From Apium graveolens (taxonomy: Eukaryota; Streptophyta; Magnoliopsida; Apiales; Apiaceae): a DNA stretch of 64,000 bases. The notes beneath the pieces were generated by a model. It worked only from the letters and a program-made list of their open reading frames with translations, was not told the DNA's origin and searched no databases. Within the stretch, counting starts at the first letter, position 1, and each line of letters starts with the position of its first letter. The DNA is taken from positions 101,272 through 165,271 of the forward strand of contig NW_027418083.1 in NCBI RefSeq assembly GCF_009905375.1. The letters are read 5' to 3'. The translations under genes and the position numbers were made by a program. Shown here one piece after another: positions 11,301-22,444 of this stretch.

Positions 11301-12333
11301 TTCAGACCACTGTGTGTTTATGCAGAAATTTGATGATGGTGACTTTGTCATCTTGTTGCTTTACGTGGATGACATGCTGATTATTGGAAAGGATATTTCA
11401 AGGATTAATAGTTTGAAGCAAGAATTGAGCAAGTCTTTTTCTATGAAAGACTTAGGGCCGGCTAAGGAGATTTTGGGTATCAAAATTACTCGAAACAGAA
11501 AATTAAAAAAGTTATGGCTATCACAGAAAAAATACATCGAGAAGATACTTGAAAGGTTCAATATACAGCATGCTAAGGCTGTGTGCACACCACTTGCTCC
11601 CCATTTTAAATTGAGCTCCAAACAATGCCCAACAAATGAAGTTGAGAAGAAAGAAATGCAACGAGTACCTTACTCTTCAGCTATAGGAAGTCTAATGTAC
11701 GCAATGGTGTGCACGAGGCCTGACTTAGCTCATGCAGTCGGGGTAGTAAGTCGGTATCTTTCAAACCCAGGTAAAGAACACTGGAATGCTGTTAAGTGGA
11801 TTTTGAGGTATTTAAAAGGAAAATCTGATTTGAGACTTACTCTCGGAGGTACTGAGCTGACTTTAAGAGGTTACTCAGATTCTGATTTTGGGGGAGATAT
11901 TGATTCAAGAAAGTCTACATCAGGTTATTTAATAACCTTCTCAGGGGGAGCACTATCATGGCAATCTAGACTTCAAAAATGCATTGCATTGTCTACAACA
12001 GAAGCAGAATTTATTGCAATGACTGAAGCGAGCAAAGAACTTTTATGGATGAAAAAGTTTCTTCGAGAGCTTGGTTTTGTACAAGATAAATACGTATTAT
12101 TTTATGATAATCAAAGCGCAATCCATCTTAGTAAGAACTCGACATTCCACTCTAGATCTAAACATATCGACATTAAGTATCATTGGATACGGGATGTGTT
12201 GGATGCTAAACTTTTGGAAATACAGAAGGTTCATACCGATAAAAATGGCGCTTACATGATGACTAAGGCATTGCCAGTGTTTAAATTTGAAGTGTGTTGT
12301 TCGATCGCAGGAATGGCGATCACCTCCACATAG
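8314..12333 (+). pseudogene. Tork-type Copia gag-pol polyprotein with two in-frame stops
   Basis: One frame of 1,339 codons encodes Gag, protease, integrase, reverse transcriptase and RNase H. Seen in order: Gag with zinc knuckle CHYCGKTGHIKKYC (about residue 230); protease DSGA (about 294); integrase zinc finger region ending CSHCMAGKQ, catalytic pieces VHSDVCGPLK and IQTDNGGEY, then NGLAERMNRTL; RT with VDFADIFSPVVKMASIR and YVDD (1017-1020); RNase H with GYSDSDFGGD, STTEAEF and HIDIKYHWIRD. Stops are TAA at 8572-8574 (codon 87, in Gag) and TAG at 11233-11235 (codon 974, in RT after the LYGLK motif). The start at 8314 is the first ATG that gives the usual Tork Gag N-terminus; the frame is open upstream into the LTR. 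Everything else is uninterrupted, so inactivation is recent. Confidence 0.95.
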
Positions 12334-12335
12334 TC

Positions 12336-12349
12336 GTGAGGGGGAGATT
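12336..12349 (+). other. Polypurine tract
   Basis: GTGAGGGGGAGATT abuts the 3' LTR start at 12350, as expected for the plus-strand primer of a Copia element. Confidence 0.9.
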
Positions 12350-13083
12350 TGTTGGGTTATGGGCTCCCTTCCTATGTGGAGAATAGCCCATGAAAGTGTT
12401 TAAAGTTGGGTCTGTTCCTATGTGGATAAAAAAAGGCCCAATTTTATGTATCTCATAAGAAGAGGGATCTGAAGGGACGCGTGAACGCTGCTCAAAAAAA
12501 GGTGAGTCCAGAGAAGGAAAAAAAATATATAGGACCTCATTTTAACTTGCTGTTCTGGAATACAGTGACATTGAGGTGGAGATTAAGTTCAGAGCTCTTA
12601 AAGTCAGTGTATCATCAAGGTTCTCAAGAAGGCTTCTGCTATTCAGGTTTCTGTTTTACTTCTCTCTTATAGGTTCAATTTGCTGGGTTATTTGCTTCAG
12701 TTTTGCTGAAAGTCTGTCAGCTTTGATGGAGGCTTAATGACCTTTGGTATCTGGAGAGTTTGGTTGAACTAGAAGGTCACCTGGTTTAGTTTTGTGCTAC
12801 TGAGAAAAGCTTGTATTTGTCTTATCTTGTATTGGTGTTTGTTCTCTGCTTGTACTTGTTTGGATACCTTATTGGATCCGTTTAGTACTTTGCAGAACTA
12901 ATATTGTAACTCTTTTCTCATAGTAAAAATTTTCTGGACCGTAGTGTCCCGTGGATGTTTCCCTTCACATCGGAGGGTTTTACCACGTAAATTTCTGGTG
13001 TGCTTCTTTGAGCATTTTGTGTAGTTTTTGTTATTTGTCTGTCTTTAGTTGTGTTGTGTTGTTGTGTGACTGCATTATTATCA
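12350..13083 (+). repeat. 3' LTR of the Tork element
   Basis: 734 bp, TGTTGGG to ATTATCA, followed by the ATATC duplication at 13084-13088. Confidence 0.95.
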
Positions 13084-13127
13084 ATATCATATATAACAGA
13101 TGATGGATTATCACATAGGCCTGCCAT
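13084..13127 (-). pseudogene. Host reading frame, 5' part with start codon
   Basis: ATG at 13127 lies in a favourable plant context (ATAATGGCA), with in-frame stops just upstream. It encodes MAGLCDNPSSVIYD and then meets the right-hand copy of the ATATC duplication made by the Tork insertion. Reading beyond into the LTR gives a short unrelated tail. The frame continues properly only at 7549, on the other side of the element. Confidence 0.5.
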
Positions 13128-14648
13128 TATAACTTAAAAAACCTACGGGACTTGTTCGGGTAGGAAGATTTCGTATGCGTTGTTAACAAGATTTTTTAGT
13201 GTTAAAAATTATTTTTGCAGGGGAAGCTTTTTATAGAGCGTCTTTGGCTGTCATTGATTTAATTTAGGAGTCAGACTACTTGGAGGTCTGCAATTTGGTT
13301 CCTACTTTCCGACCATTATTCGATTTTTTTCTTTAGAACTCGACTAGGACTATGAGTGGGCCTGTTACATATGTTTCCATAGATGATTTTTAAGCTTTTT
13401 CAAAATTTCTTATAATATTTCATAGTCATTATTTATAATTTTTTAAAACAAGACCGATGTAACAAATTTTACAATGCAGTTAAATATTTAGTGATAGAAT
13501 AATTATTTATAAGAAAGACAATAATAAAATAATCAGAATGTTCAACCATCATTATTTATATTATATCGTTATTACAAAATTTAAGAGGTATAACAAGTAA
13601 TATGGAAAATTCAAAGAAACTCCAAATTAATATTACATAATGTTTTTAATTTAATTTGAAGTAAAAATTTTAAGTTATGAAACTTATTTATTTGAAATTA
13701 TAATAATATGATTTGATAATATTTATTAATATACACATATGTTTCAGTTTTAGAAAATAATGTAAATATTGAAATTTATATTTTTATTGATATTTATAGT
13801 TGTGTTAACAAAAAAATTATTATATTTAATTAAAAGGTAAATTTTAGCTGAGATCAATAGTATACGAATTGTCGTTTGTTAACTGATATTCAGATTTATG
13901 TTAGTTTAATACATTTAAAACTGAATCAATGATAAAAATTTCTGTGTCAATCACAAAATTTTTATGTTAGCTTGAGCCGCGTTATATCATCCAAATCCAG
14001 CTAATTATACTTACTATTTTGTTTAATTTTATTTTAGCCTGGGGTGATTATTATTTTAATTTAGACCGAATGGATAATATGTATAGTCCACGAATTTTCT
14101 TTCAAATTTTTATTTTTTTATATTTGAGTCCAATAATATAATATTTTTAGTGGGATCAATAATATTTATTGTTTTATTTTTGCGTGATTCTTCAAATTTA
14201 ACTAATTATATGTAGTTTTTTTAATTTTTTATTTAAAATTGGATCAATAGAATAATTTTATTTAGTCTAGCCGGATAAATTATATATATATATATATATA
14301 TATTATTTTGTTTTAACGAAAACCATTAGGCATATTATAATTCTATTATGAATATTTATCTATTTATAAGAGTATTTTATTTTAAATACTACTATAATTA
14401 CAGTTATCAGACCGACAATCAACCAAATTTTTATTATTTCGTTTTAATATACTAGTATAGATTTTATTATATTTAGTTAATGTATTTATTCTCATATAGT
14501 TTGTTTTGAAATTGGATCATCATATTCGTTCAGAATTTTAAAATTTTCTGTATATTCGTTCAGAATTTTAAAATTTTCTGTGATCATTGTAAGTAAGATC
14601 CTTTTCAATGATATTGGCTAATGATATCAGCTACATTAGTTGGTTAAG
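13128..14648. other. Intergenic AT-rich stretch, no gene seen
   Basis: It should include the promoter of the split minus-strand frame that starts at 13127, but no confident motif was picked. It contains a (TA)n run at about 14280-14302 and an exact 30-bp tandem duplication at 14522-14581. No coding frame of interest. Confidence 0.45.
14522..14581. repeat. 30-bp tandem duplication (2 copies)
   Basis: ATATTCGTTCAGAATTTTAA plus ten further bases occur twice back to back at 14522 and 14552. Confidence 0.9.
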
Positions 14649-15065
14649 TTAAGAAAAATGACAAAAATGTCTCTTTTTTTAAAGTTTGTGACAATAATAC
14701 CTCTTTTGAAAATTTTGGCCAAAAATACCTTTCTAATACGTATTTTTAAGTTGGGTATCACTAATACGCATTTAAGAAACGGGTAATTTGTGTAATTTTT
14801 TTTAAAAAAATAAAAAAAATATATAATGGAGATACGCATTTCAGAAATGCATATTACCCTTTGACTTTTGGTGATACGCGTGTCTTGTGTATTTTTTTTC
14901 TTTTTTTTTCTTTTTTTTATTACCTAATACTCATTTCACAAATGCGTATTAGACTGAAACATTTCACAAATGCGTATTAAATGGGTATTTTTGGCCATAC
15001 ACTTGAAAAAGTGGTATTCTTGTTACAATTTTTTAAAAAAAGGTATTTTTGGCCATTGCCCTTAA
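14649..15065. mobile_element. MITE with long imperfect inverted repeats, 417 bp
   Basis: The left end TTAAGAAAAATGACAAAAAT and the minus-strand reading of the right end TTAAGGGCAATGGCCAAAAA are imperfect inverted copies extending over about 55 bp (both continue to an AATACC motif). The interior repeats AATGCGTATTA and its inverse several times, so the single strand can fold into a long hairpin. No ORF. Long TIRs suggest a Mutator-like MITE, but no 9-bp target duplication was confirmed. Confidence 0.55.
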
Positions 15066-15433
15066 ATTAATTGGCTATATGTTAATTTCATATGCTTCAA
15101 TGGTGTTATTTATTAACTAAAATAATACATAAATGAAATTTGGTTCAAAAATATAGTCAATATTCTATTACATGAAAATTTCTATAAATTAATATAGTTG
15201 GGACCAGAAGATTTTATTAAATTAGAGAGATATTGATTAATTTATAAATTAATTATTATTAATTCATATGAAGTTTTTGGTATTAAACAATCTTAGAATT
15301 TAATTATATAAATAAACATATTATAAACTTTTTGAGTTAGGGTCACCAAGGCCAGCTTTGTCATGCATATGCCATCCATTTGATTCACTTTGATGCCCCA
15401 GTAATAATAAGAGAGCTTCCCCGTGTCCCCATG
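15066..15433. other. Intergenic, nothing identified
   Basis: AT-rich DNA without recognisable genes. The last 100 bases (CCCCGTGTCCCCATG) lead into the tandem array. Confidence 0.35.
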
Positions 15434-15754
15434 TTGCACATTTTAAACTCTGTCCCCATCTTGTTTTTGAATTTTGTGATGTTGTCAATATTTGTTCCCC
15501 TCATTAACAAGTCATTTACTCATGTTTATAGGGACACGTGTTGCACATTTTAAACTCTATCCCCATCTTGTTTTTGAATTTTGTGATGTTGTCAATATTT
15601 GTTCCCCTCATTAATAAGTCATTTACTCATGTTTATAGGGACATGTGTTGCACATTTTAAACTCTGTCCCCATCTTATTTTTGAATTTTGTGATGTTGTC
15701 AATATTTGTTCCCCTCATTAACAAGTCATTTACTCATGTTTATAAGGACACGTG
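15434..15754 (+). repeat. Tandem array, 3 x 107 bp, G-box in each unit
   Basis: Three consecutive 107-bp units start at 15434, 15541 and 15648 with TTGCACATTTTAAACTC. Units differ at only a few positions. The end of each unit reads ACACGTG or ACATGTG; CACGTG is the G-box/ABRE core bound by plant bZIP and bHLH factors. The array is non-coding; the 69-codon frame across the third unit follows the repeat and is not a gene. Confidence 0.9.
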
Positions 15755-16398
15755 TCCGGTGGGTTGTGGCATTATAAATAATAAATTGAGTTATCAAAAA
15801 ATATTGAATTATCATTTCAAAATATTGTTTAATTTGGATATTTGGCAAATGTAGAGTTTGAAAACAAAATATTGATATACAACATTACTAAAAAGATAAT
15901 ATTCGAATAAAAATTGAATAAATTTAACGAAAATTATGTTACATAAATGTTAACGCTTAATTTGCAAAAAGGTGCTCAGAAGATGTAAACAATTAATATA
16001 ATAATTTAATGTGGAAATTTTTTGAAACCGTTTACTTTCTTATTTATTTACCGGTGAAATTAGTTGCAACCCTTAAAAATTGAATACTACAACTATCCAC
16101 TTGTCTACTAATCTTTGCATAGATACATAATCCCCCATTACCTTTTAAATTTTAGTATTAATCAGTAGAAAACATTGTTCGAAAAAGATGAATATGAAAT
16201 AAAAACGTAAAAACATGCTTTGTATGCCCCAACATTGGTCCTCCTACTGACGTTGAGAGCTGGTAAGGAGATGTGGTTGGTTAATTACTAAAGAAACTAA
16301 TTTACGTTTTGTCCTCAATGGCGTTACAATATAGTTATGTTTTTTTGCTGGTACTATCACATTCTTTCTATTATTATCCTCGTCTATTGCTGTCTCAG
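15755..16398. other. Intergenic/intron-like sequence
   Basis: AT-rich sequence with no clear gene. The last bases before 16399 are pyrimidine-rich and end TGCTGTCTCAG, a plausible splice acceptor for the exon-like ORF that follows. Confidence 0.35.
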
Positions 16399-16602
16399 TA
16401 TGTGTGGCTTACCGTTGACAAATTCCGCACATGGCATAGAAAGATTTCGAAAGTAGGGAAAAGTATTGAAGGGCTTGAGTGTATGATGGATTTCTACGGA
16501 GTGAAGTCATACTATTGTGTTCTCTTGGAATATGTTGAATCCAGAAAGTTCTGCATGCAAGTATACAATCAGAGGTGGATCTGGGGGAAATTGGATAAAT
16601 AG
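16399..16602 (+). other. Exon-like ORF, weakly B3-domain-like
   Basis: After an acceptor-like CTGTCTCAG, a 67-codon open segment runs to TAG at 16602. It contains LTVDKFRTWHRKISKVGK and DFYGVKSYYCVLLEYVES followed by KFCMQVYN. The pattern of W, then Y-G-(V/L)-K, then V-L-x-x-Y and F-x-x-x-V-Y resembles the C-terminal half of plant B3 DNA-binding domains (REM type). The similarity is by eye only. Upstream exons were not identified, and it may be a relic. An in-frame ATG exists at 16309 but its extra residues look like translated intron. Confidence 0.3.
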
Positions 16603-17160
16603 CTAGTAGTATGCATCATTATTGATTTGTAATTGTAGCTGAGTTCTTGTCTTCAAGACCTAGCACCAGGGTTCCATTCCATTCCTTTATGCGCTCATTC
16701 TTGTGTATGTAAAAAATTACAAATTATCTCTTTAAGATTTTGAATGGTTGATTAAAATAATAAACACACAATTAAACTTAAAAATTCAACTAATTTTTTC
16801 TTTTTTATTTTGTTCATGTAATTAATTCTATGATAACATAGTGTTTTTAATCATTTTTGTCTTCATATTTATAGAAAAAAATATGCAAAAAAAAAAATTC
16901 CGTAATTTTTTTTACGAACCCCCCTAATTTTTTGTTCTGCGTCCACCAGTGCATACAGTCCGTATGCTACTAAGATTATATACCCCTCAAAGAACGTGAT
17001 TCGACATGGCACTTCTTTGGCGATGATAATGTAAATTGAAAGGCTATGCTATGATTTTGATACTAACGCCCTTGGACATGTAAGTGTTGTCTACCATTTG
17101 GTAATCGAACCCTTACACTTGATTGGGGATGAGTCAATACCTGTGAGTATTGTATTGCTT
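16603..17160. other. Intergenic, up to the CACTA insertion site
   Basis: No gene recognised. The last three bases CTT (17158-17160) are the left target duplication of the CACTA element. Confidence 0.4.
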
Positions 17161-17184
17161 CACTACGCCATAAATGTTCATAGG
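17161..17184 (+). repeat. CACTA terminal inverted repeat, left
   Basis: Starts CACTACGCCATAAATG and ends CATAGG; pairs with 22418-22441 at 19 of 24 positions. Confidence 0.85.
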
Positions 17185-17316
17185 AAACCCCCGCTATGCA
17201 GTTGCGTAAGGCCTAAATAGTGTTTCATAAGATAATAGGCAACACCAGGCGGGCATTGCCAATGTGGGCGTGGTCGTAGAATTCTAATGCAACACTTGGT
17301 ATAACACTAAAATGTA

Positions 17317-17575
17317 CTCCCCCGTGCCTCCCAAATATTTATATTTGGGTTGGGCACGGAGTTTAAGAAAAATGATAAAGTAGTGGAGGAAAGTTAAAAA
17401 ACTGAGTAATGTGGTGTATTATATGTATAAAGTGTGTATAGTGGAGAGAAATAGTGGATGTAGTTATTTTAAAAATTATAAAAACTTTACTATTTTTAGA
17501 AAATTTTGAAATGTAAACAATTGGAAGAGACATCCCAAAAAGGAAAGTGTAAACAAATGTGAGGGGTAGAGGGAG
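17317..17575. mobile_element. Stowaway MITE (Tc1/Mariner), 259 bp
   Basis: Left end CTCCCCCGTGCCTCCCAAAT, right end on the minus strand CTCCCTCTACCCC, flanked by TA on both sides (17315-17316 and 17576-17577). These are the CTCCCTCCGTCCC-type terminus and TA target of Stowaway. It is nested in the subterminal region of the CACTA element. Confidence 0.85.
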
Positions 17576-18254
17576 TATTGCATTATGCTGATATTGCAAT
17601 AATAGAGGCAAATATTGGCAACAACAGTTAGTGTTGCATAAGGCATGACGGGATATTACACAAGGCCTACGTGGCAAGTCACACTTCAGTTGCCAGGTCA
17701 GTAGCAGGGGTCCACATAACCACGTTAGCAATGAGACCCATATTGCCATGTCATCTGTGGGGCCCACTATGATTATGCAATACCATTTTAGTGCATATGT
17801 AACATCAACTTTATTCAATTGCAACATTAACTTTATTCAAGTGTAACACCAATTTTATTCAATTGCAACACTATATACAATATTGTGAAACACCATTTTT
17901 AAAAATTGCAATAATATTATAATCATATGCAACACAATTTAATGTAATCCGCAACATCATATTCTGGGAAATACAACACTTGCAAACATAAAGTTTTGGA
18001 CATAACTGGTCTATTTTTACATGATACATTCCATATGTGATATCTAACAATAACAACCTTATCAGGCATCCAATAAAAACAGCCCTATCAGGCATCTAAC
18101 AAGTTCTAAACATACCAAACTAGATTATACTGGGCAAATACACCCAATTCTAACTTAGAAACACCAAAAGTACATCAAATCTTTCTTCAAAAGAACAAAA
18201 ATAGAAAATTAGTGTATCGTAAGATGCACAACAAAGTCACTAAGAAGTTGTGCT

Positions 18255-21200
18255 TTAAGTGCCTTGAGTGACTGGAGTACTATTTTCCTCTTTATCACTG
18301 AAAATCGTGACAAATACATCTTCGAGATTGAATGTCATACCGGGATTTTCTTCCCCCAATTTTTTCACCATCCAAGCAATGTTCTCCTGCAATTTCCTGT
18401 TGAACCTGGCTTCCAATTCGCTCTCAAGGTTCCAAACCTTTTCAGTTAACTCTTGCACTTGTTGTTCAGTTGAGGCCTTAGTTGACGTTGAGACAGACTT
18501 AGTACCACTCCTTCCAACTAGCCGGTTTGGTGCATGGGCCTTTCCATCAGAAGCAACTGCATTTGCTTCACCCTCCTTTCCCTCTTCCATAAACTTCTGA
18601 ATTTTTGCCTTCAAAATATGGTTAGTTCAATATCTAAAGATGCCATTAATATAGATTGCCTCTAAAGAATAAAATATAATTACAAATTTCTTCTTTATTT
18701 GTTTAGTGTTTGGCTTGTACTCCCGCCTTTCTTCTCGCTTACGAGTGCTTGAATATATTTGAGCATCGCTTGGATGCTCAAGATTCGAATAATCCTTTTT
18801 CTGTCAAAAATGTATAACAATTAGTCCTGTAAATTCCTAAAAAACCCAACTATTTTAATAATTACATATAATAAGCTGATCAGCGCAAACTTGTGATTTT
18901 TAAAGCCTGATCGATCTTGATCAATCGCACAATTCCAAAGTCTAATCTTATAGTTCAACTAAATTGAAGACTTTTTATTATGTTTATTATAAAAGTGGAA
19001 CTTATGTTTTTTTTTTATTTTACGCAGTTGACAGCACTGATTATGCAGAACCAGATCAACACAAAAAATTGTTAATCATATTGTACCAACAAAAAATAGA
19101 AAATAATTAAAAATTACTAATCAAATGCAACCTTATCAAATATATTCTATAGAAAATTATTTTATTGAAATTTTCTATTTGTATAGAAAGTTTTTATATG
19201 ATTTATGGCATCTGATCACTTACATAGAAAATTAGCAGATAATATTATTTCCTTTGAGATGTTTGCAAAACTAAAATTATAATATATAGCAGAAAATTAA
19301 AAAAATCAATTGGATACAATAAAATATCTTAACCTACTATAACAAACAAATATAATGTAAATCATTGTGTAAAAATAAACTTGCAAATTGAAAAACATTT
19401 ATCAATTATTCAACAACTAGGGCAACAGGTTTACGACCCAACGTTTGCGTCTCAACCAATGACTTACGACGCTCGACATTTTCCGCATCCAAAGTCTGCA
19501 AAATTACAACAAATACACTGATAAGGTCACTTTATGTAAAATAATAACAAATACACAGATCATGCCAGTTTCTGTTAAACAAATATTTAACTAATTAAGG
19601 TTTTCCTATTTACTACTTGAACCGCCTCATCCCCCCAGTACTTCAACATCATATTACAATCCTCCAATGGGACCGGGTCAGGTCTATTCTCCAGTATGTC
19701 CTCATCGGTGTTGTATTTTGTCTAATAATTTTTTTTACACAATCCTTGTTAAATTTCCAAGCATTACTAAGGGTTGTATAAACCCATTTCCTTCCTTCAT
19801 CGGGAATAACATACCTGCCCTGTAATATATCAAACATAAAAAGAATGACTATATTTTATTATTAAATTTTAAAAATTTGGAAAGTGATTTAATCTATGTT
19901 ATAGAGGATGGAAATCACCAGAGTATACTCCCAGAGTTTCTGTTTCAATTGGTCGGGAAAAATGTGCCAATTGACATAAGTCAGCGACACATTATCCCTT
20001 GTCAATATCCCCAAGAAATTACTTAACTCTGCTAAATCTCCTTCTATATCTAAAATTGCTTGACCCTTCGCATTCAAATAGATGACCACTTTTTCATTAG
20101 AATTCCTTCCATGAACCCTAGTCATTTTTGTCGGTCCTTTATATTTTTTAGGAGCATGTACTTTATATACGAGGTATAGAAAAAGTAAGGCAAAATCAGT
20201 AAAGTTCGATTTCTAGACATAAAATGACATTTAACTAAAAAGATGAATACATGTTACCTTTTTGGACTTCCTCATCTGTTTTCTGTTCCATTTCGAATTC
20301 AACAACATTCTCATTCATCGGAGCTTCATCATTATTCCTTTGACGGTCTCGTAATGCGAAGTAAGCAGCAACCTTACCAGGAGCTGGTCCATCATTGCTT
20401 GAATGTCTAAAAATCTTGGTAGATGTCAGTTTCACAGGTTGTGGATAATAAGAACTTGTAGCTATTCTCTTAGTTGTCGTGCCAGATGTTCTTGATTTCT
20501 TCTCAATTGCAGGAGCTGCATTGGCTTGTGAACGAGTCCTTGGTCCAAGATCAATTTTCTTTTGCTTAACAGATTTAATGTCTTACAATTTATGTTTAGA
20601 ATTAATTAACCATACTTGGTATTAAAGTGAATTAAGCCAACAATAATCAATAAACATATAATCAAATAACGTATACCTCAGAAGAATCATCACTTTCAAC
20701 TCCCCTTCATTTTCCGGAACATATTGTGAGTCGTCTTCCTTAACAGCCATGTCTTTCCCTTTTTTTACCTTTTGTTTTACTAGTCGACTCCACGGCATCT
20801 TGAAAAGTAGAAACTATCTGTGAAGACCCAATTGATTTGCAAACTTCAATATTTTCCCTCATTTTATCCAGTTTTAACTTTTCATACTCGCACAGTGGTG
20901 GAGGTTGTGGCAACTACAAGACATCAGTATACAATTAAATGGAGATAAATAGATTATATACTTAAAAGAGGTGAAAATCAGAAAAGGACATGACTAATCG
21001 ATCAAAAGTAATGGTAATAACAGAATAATACCTTATTAGCAACATCCCTTCTACATCGAGCCTCTTTCACTTTTTACATGTCTCTATTGAGACCCGACCC
21101 ATTTGTATACTCAGAGAGTGATGGTGGTGGTGGTAACTATAAGTATATATATTTAAATTGGTTTTTTAAATGTAAACTGCTACGCATATCAGTATATATG

Positions 21201-22271
21201 AATGTCATGAATTATTAAATAATAGTTGATATATAAAGGAGGTGAAAATCAGAAAAATGCATGATTAATCGATAAAAAGCACTAGTAATAAGAGAATAAT
21301 ACCTTCTCAGCAACATCATTACGAGTATATTCACCATCCCCTCTACATCGAGCTTTTTTCAATTTTGTATATTCGGAGAGCAGTGGTGGCGGCGGTAACT
21401 ACAAGTGTAGATAAATAAATAAGAAAATGCATGATTAATTGATTAAAAGCATATGTATACATTTACATTGATTTTTTTTAAAAGAAATATTTAAATTGGT
21501 AGGCATATATGTATTAGTGGCATGAATAAATTAAAAAACCAATTGATGTTAAAAAGAGGTGAAAATTAGAAAATGCATTATTAACCGATCAAAAGTATAT
21601 AAATTTAGATTGGTTTTTCAAAATGTAAACTGCTACGCATATCAGTATATATCAATGGCATGAATTATTAAAAAAAGTCGATATTTAAAAGAGGTGAAAA
21701 TCTAGAAAAATGCATGATTAATCGATAAAAAACACTGGTAATAAAAAAATAATACCTTCTCAGCAAAATCATTAGGAGTATCTTCACAATCCCCTCTTCA
21801 TCAAGCTTTTTTCTATTCTGTATACTCTGAGAGTGGTGGTGGTGTTAACTACAAGTGTAGATAAAGAAATCAGAAAAATGCATGATTAATCGATTAAAAG
21901 CAGATGTATACACTTAAATTGTTTTTTAAAAAGTAAACATTTGAATTTCTAGGCATATCTGTATCATAAAAATGTATGATTAATCGATAAAAACACTTGT
22001 AATAAGAGAATAATACCTTCTCAACAACATTCTTATGTCCAGTATCTTCAAGATCCCCTGCATATGGTTCTAAGACTAACTTCCTTCCCACAGTTCCTTT
22101 TTTCATTTTCATTGAAAGGTACATCTTGTTCACTTTCTTTTGTTGAAATGTCCTGCCAATTACCAACCCCGGGTAACTTTTTATCAATTTTATTTGTTGC
22201 TGCTGGAGTTGATGTGTGGTAACAAACTTACGCTTCAGCGGTTTCTGAGGGGAAGCTGTAACAATTGTCAC
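18255..22271 (-). pseudogene. CACTA accessory protein gene (Transposase_24 family), decayed
   Basis: Multi-exon minus-strand gene. Start ATG at 22271; exon 1 (to 22017) is lysine- and glutamine-rich. Then come repeated small exons (see 21032-22017), an exon at 20913-20677 (LPQPPPLCEYEKLK, frameshift near 20760), one at 20581-20258 (LGPRTRSQANAAP), one at about 20160-19918 (FLGILTRDNVSLTYVNWHIF), one at about 19814-19627 (GRYVIPDEGRKWVYTTLSNAW, frameshift, then LLKYWGD-like text), one near 19500-19424 (LGRKPVALVVE) and the last ending at 18255 with a heptad-rich coiled coil (ELTEKVWNLESELEARF). The order and motifs match the Transposase_24 (Ptta/En/Spm) proteins, the TNPA-like partner that binds element ends. 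At least two frameshifts and stops in duplicated exons disable it. Confidence 0.8.
21032..22017 (-). repeat. Repeated exon-intron units in the CACTA gene
   Basis: Four minus-strand segments end in nearly the same text (GAGAAG or AATAAG, then GTATTATT donor) at 22017, 21756, 21303 and 21032. Three of them begin after CTTGTAG or similar with TTACC(A/G)CC, encoding proline-rich PPPPLLSEYTK-type peptides. The introns between them are also alike (ATGCATGATTAATCGAT repeated). Two copies have internal stops. This is internal tandem duplication of an exon with its intron. Confidence 0.75.
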
Positions 22272-22417
22272 TGGTGTACTTTAGACTTCAGTGTACATAC
22301 CATTATGTGTGAATTAAACATTACATATATATACCTTGGATGAAGTTTTCCCTAGGCCGAGTGATCATGTGAGGTTGCATTTGAAAATTTTTGTGCATTA
22401 CGAGGTAAAAAGCATGG

Positions 22418-22441
22418 CCTATGTGCACTAATGGGGTAGTG
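22418..22441 (-). repeat. CACTA terminal inverted repeat, right
   Basis: Minus strand CACTACCCCATTAGTG to CATAGG; followed on the plus strand by the CTT duplication. Confidence 0.85.
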
Positions 22442-22444
22442 CTT

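Larger units (their letters stand above)
7555..13083 (+). mobile_element. Complete Copia element of the Tork/Tnt1 type
   Basis: 5,529 bp with LTRs of 735 and 734 bp, each starting TGTTGGG and ending in ATTATCA, and a 5-bp target duplication ATATC at 7550-7554 and 13084-13088. PBS, a single gag-pol frame and a polypurine tract are all in the expected order. By eye, the LTRs differ at about four bases plus one single-base indel (about 0.5%), so the insertion is recent. Two in-frame stops in gag-pol are the only evident coding defects. The element interrupts a host reading frame on the opposite strand. Confidence 0.97.
17161..22441 (-). mobile_element. CACTA (En/Spm) element, defective, 5.3 kb
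   Basis: The left end is CACTACGCCATAAATGTTCA and the right end, read on the minus strand, CACTACCCCATTAGTGCACA; over 24 bases, 19 match. A 3-bp duplication CTT flanks both ends (17158-17160, 22442-22444), the size expected for CACTA elements. The left subterminal zone repeats GCAACAC-like motifs many times, as CACTA subterminal regions do. It carries a Transposase_24-type gene on the minus strand but no trace of the DDE transposase (TNPD-like), so it depends on other elements. A Stowaway MITE sits inside. Confidence 0.88.

Noticed and set aside
17363..17827. 154-codon minus-strand ORF
   Set aside because: It runs across the Stowaway MITE and the CACTA subterminal repeats; composition follows those elements and no domain is visible.
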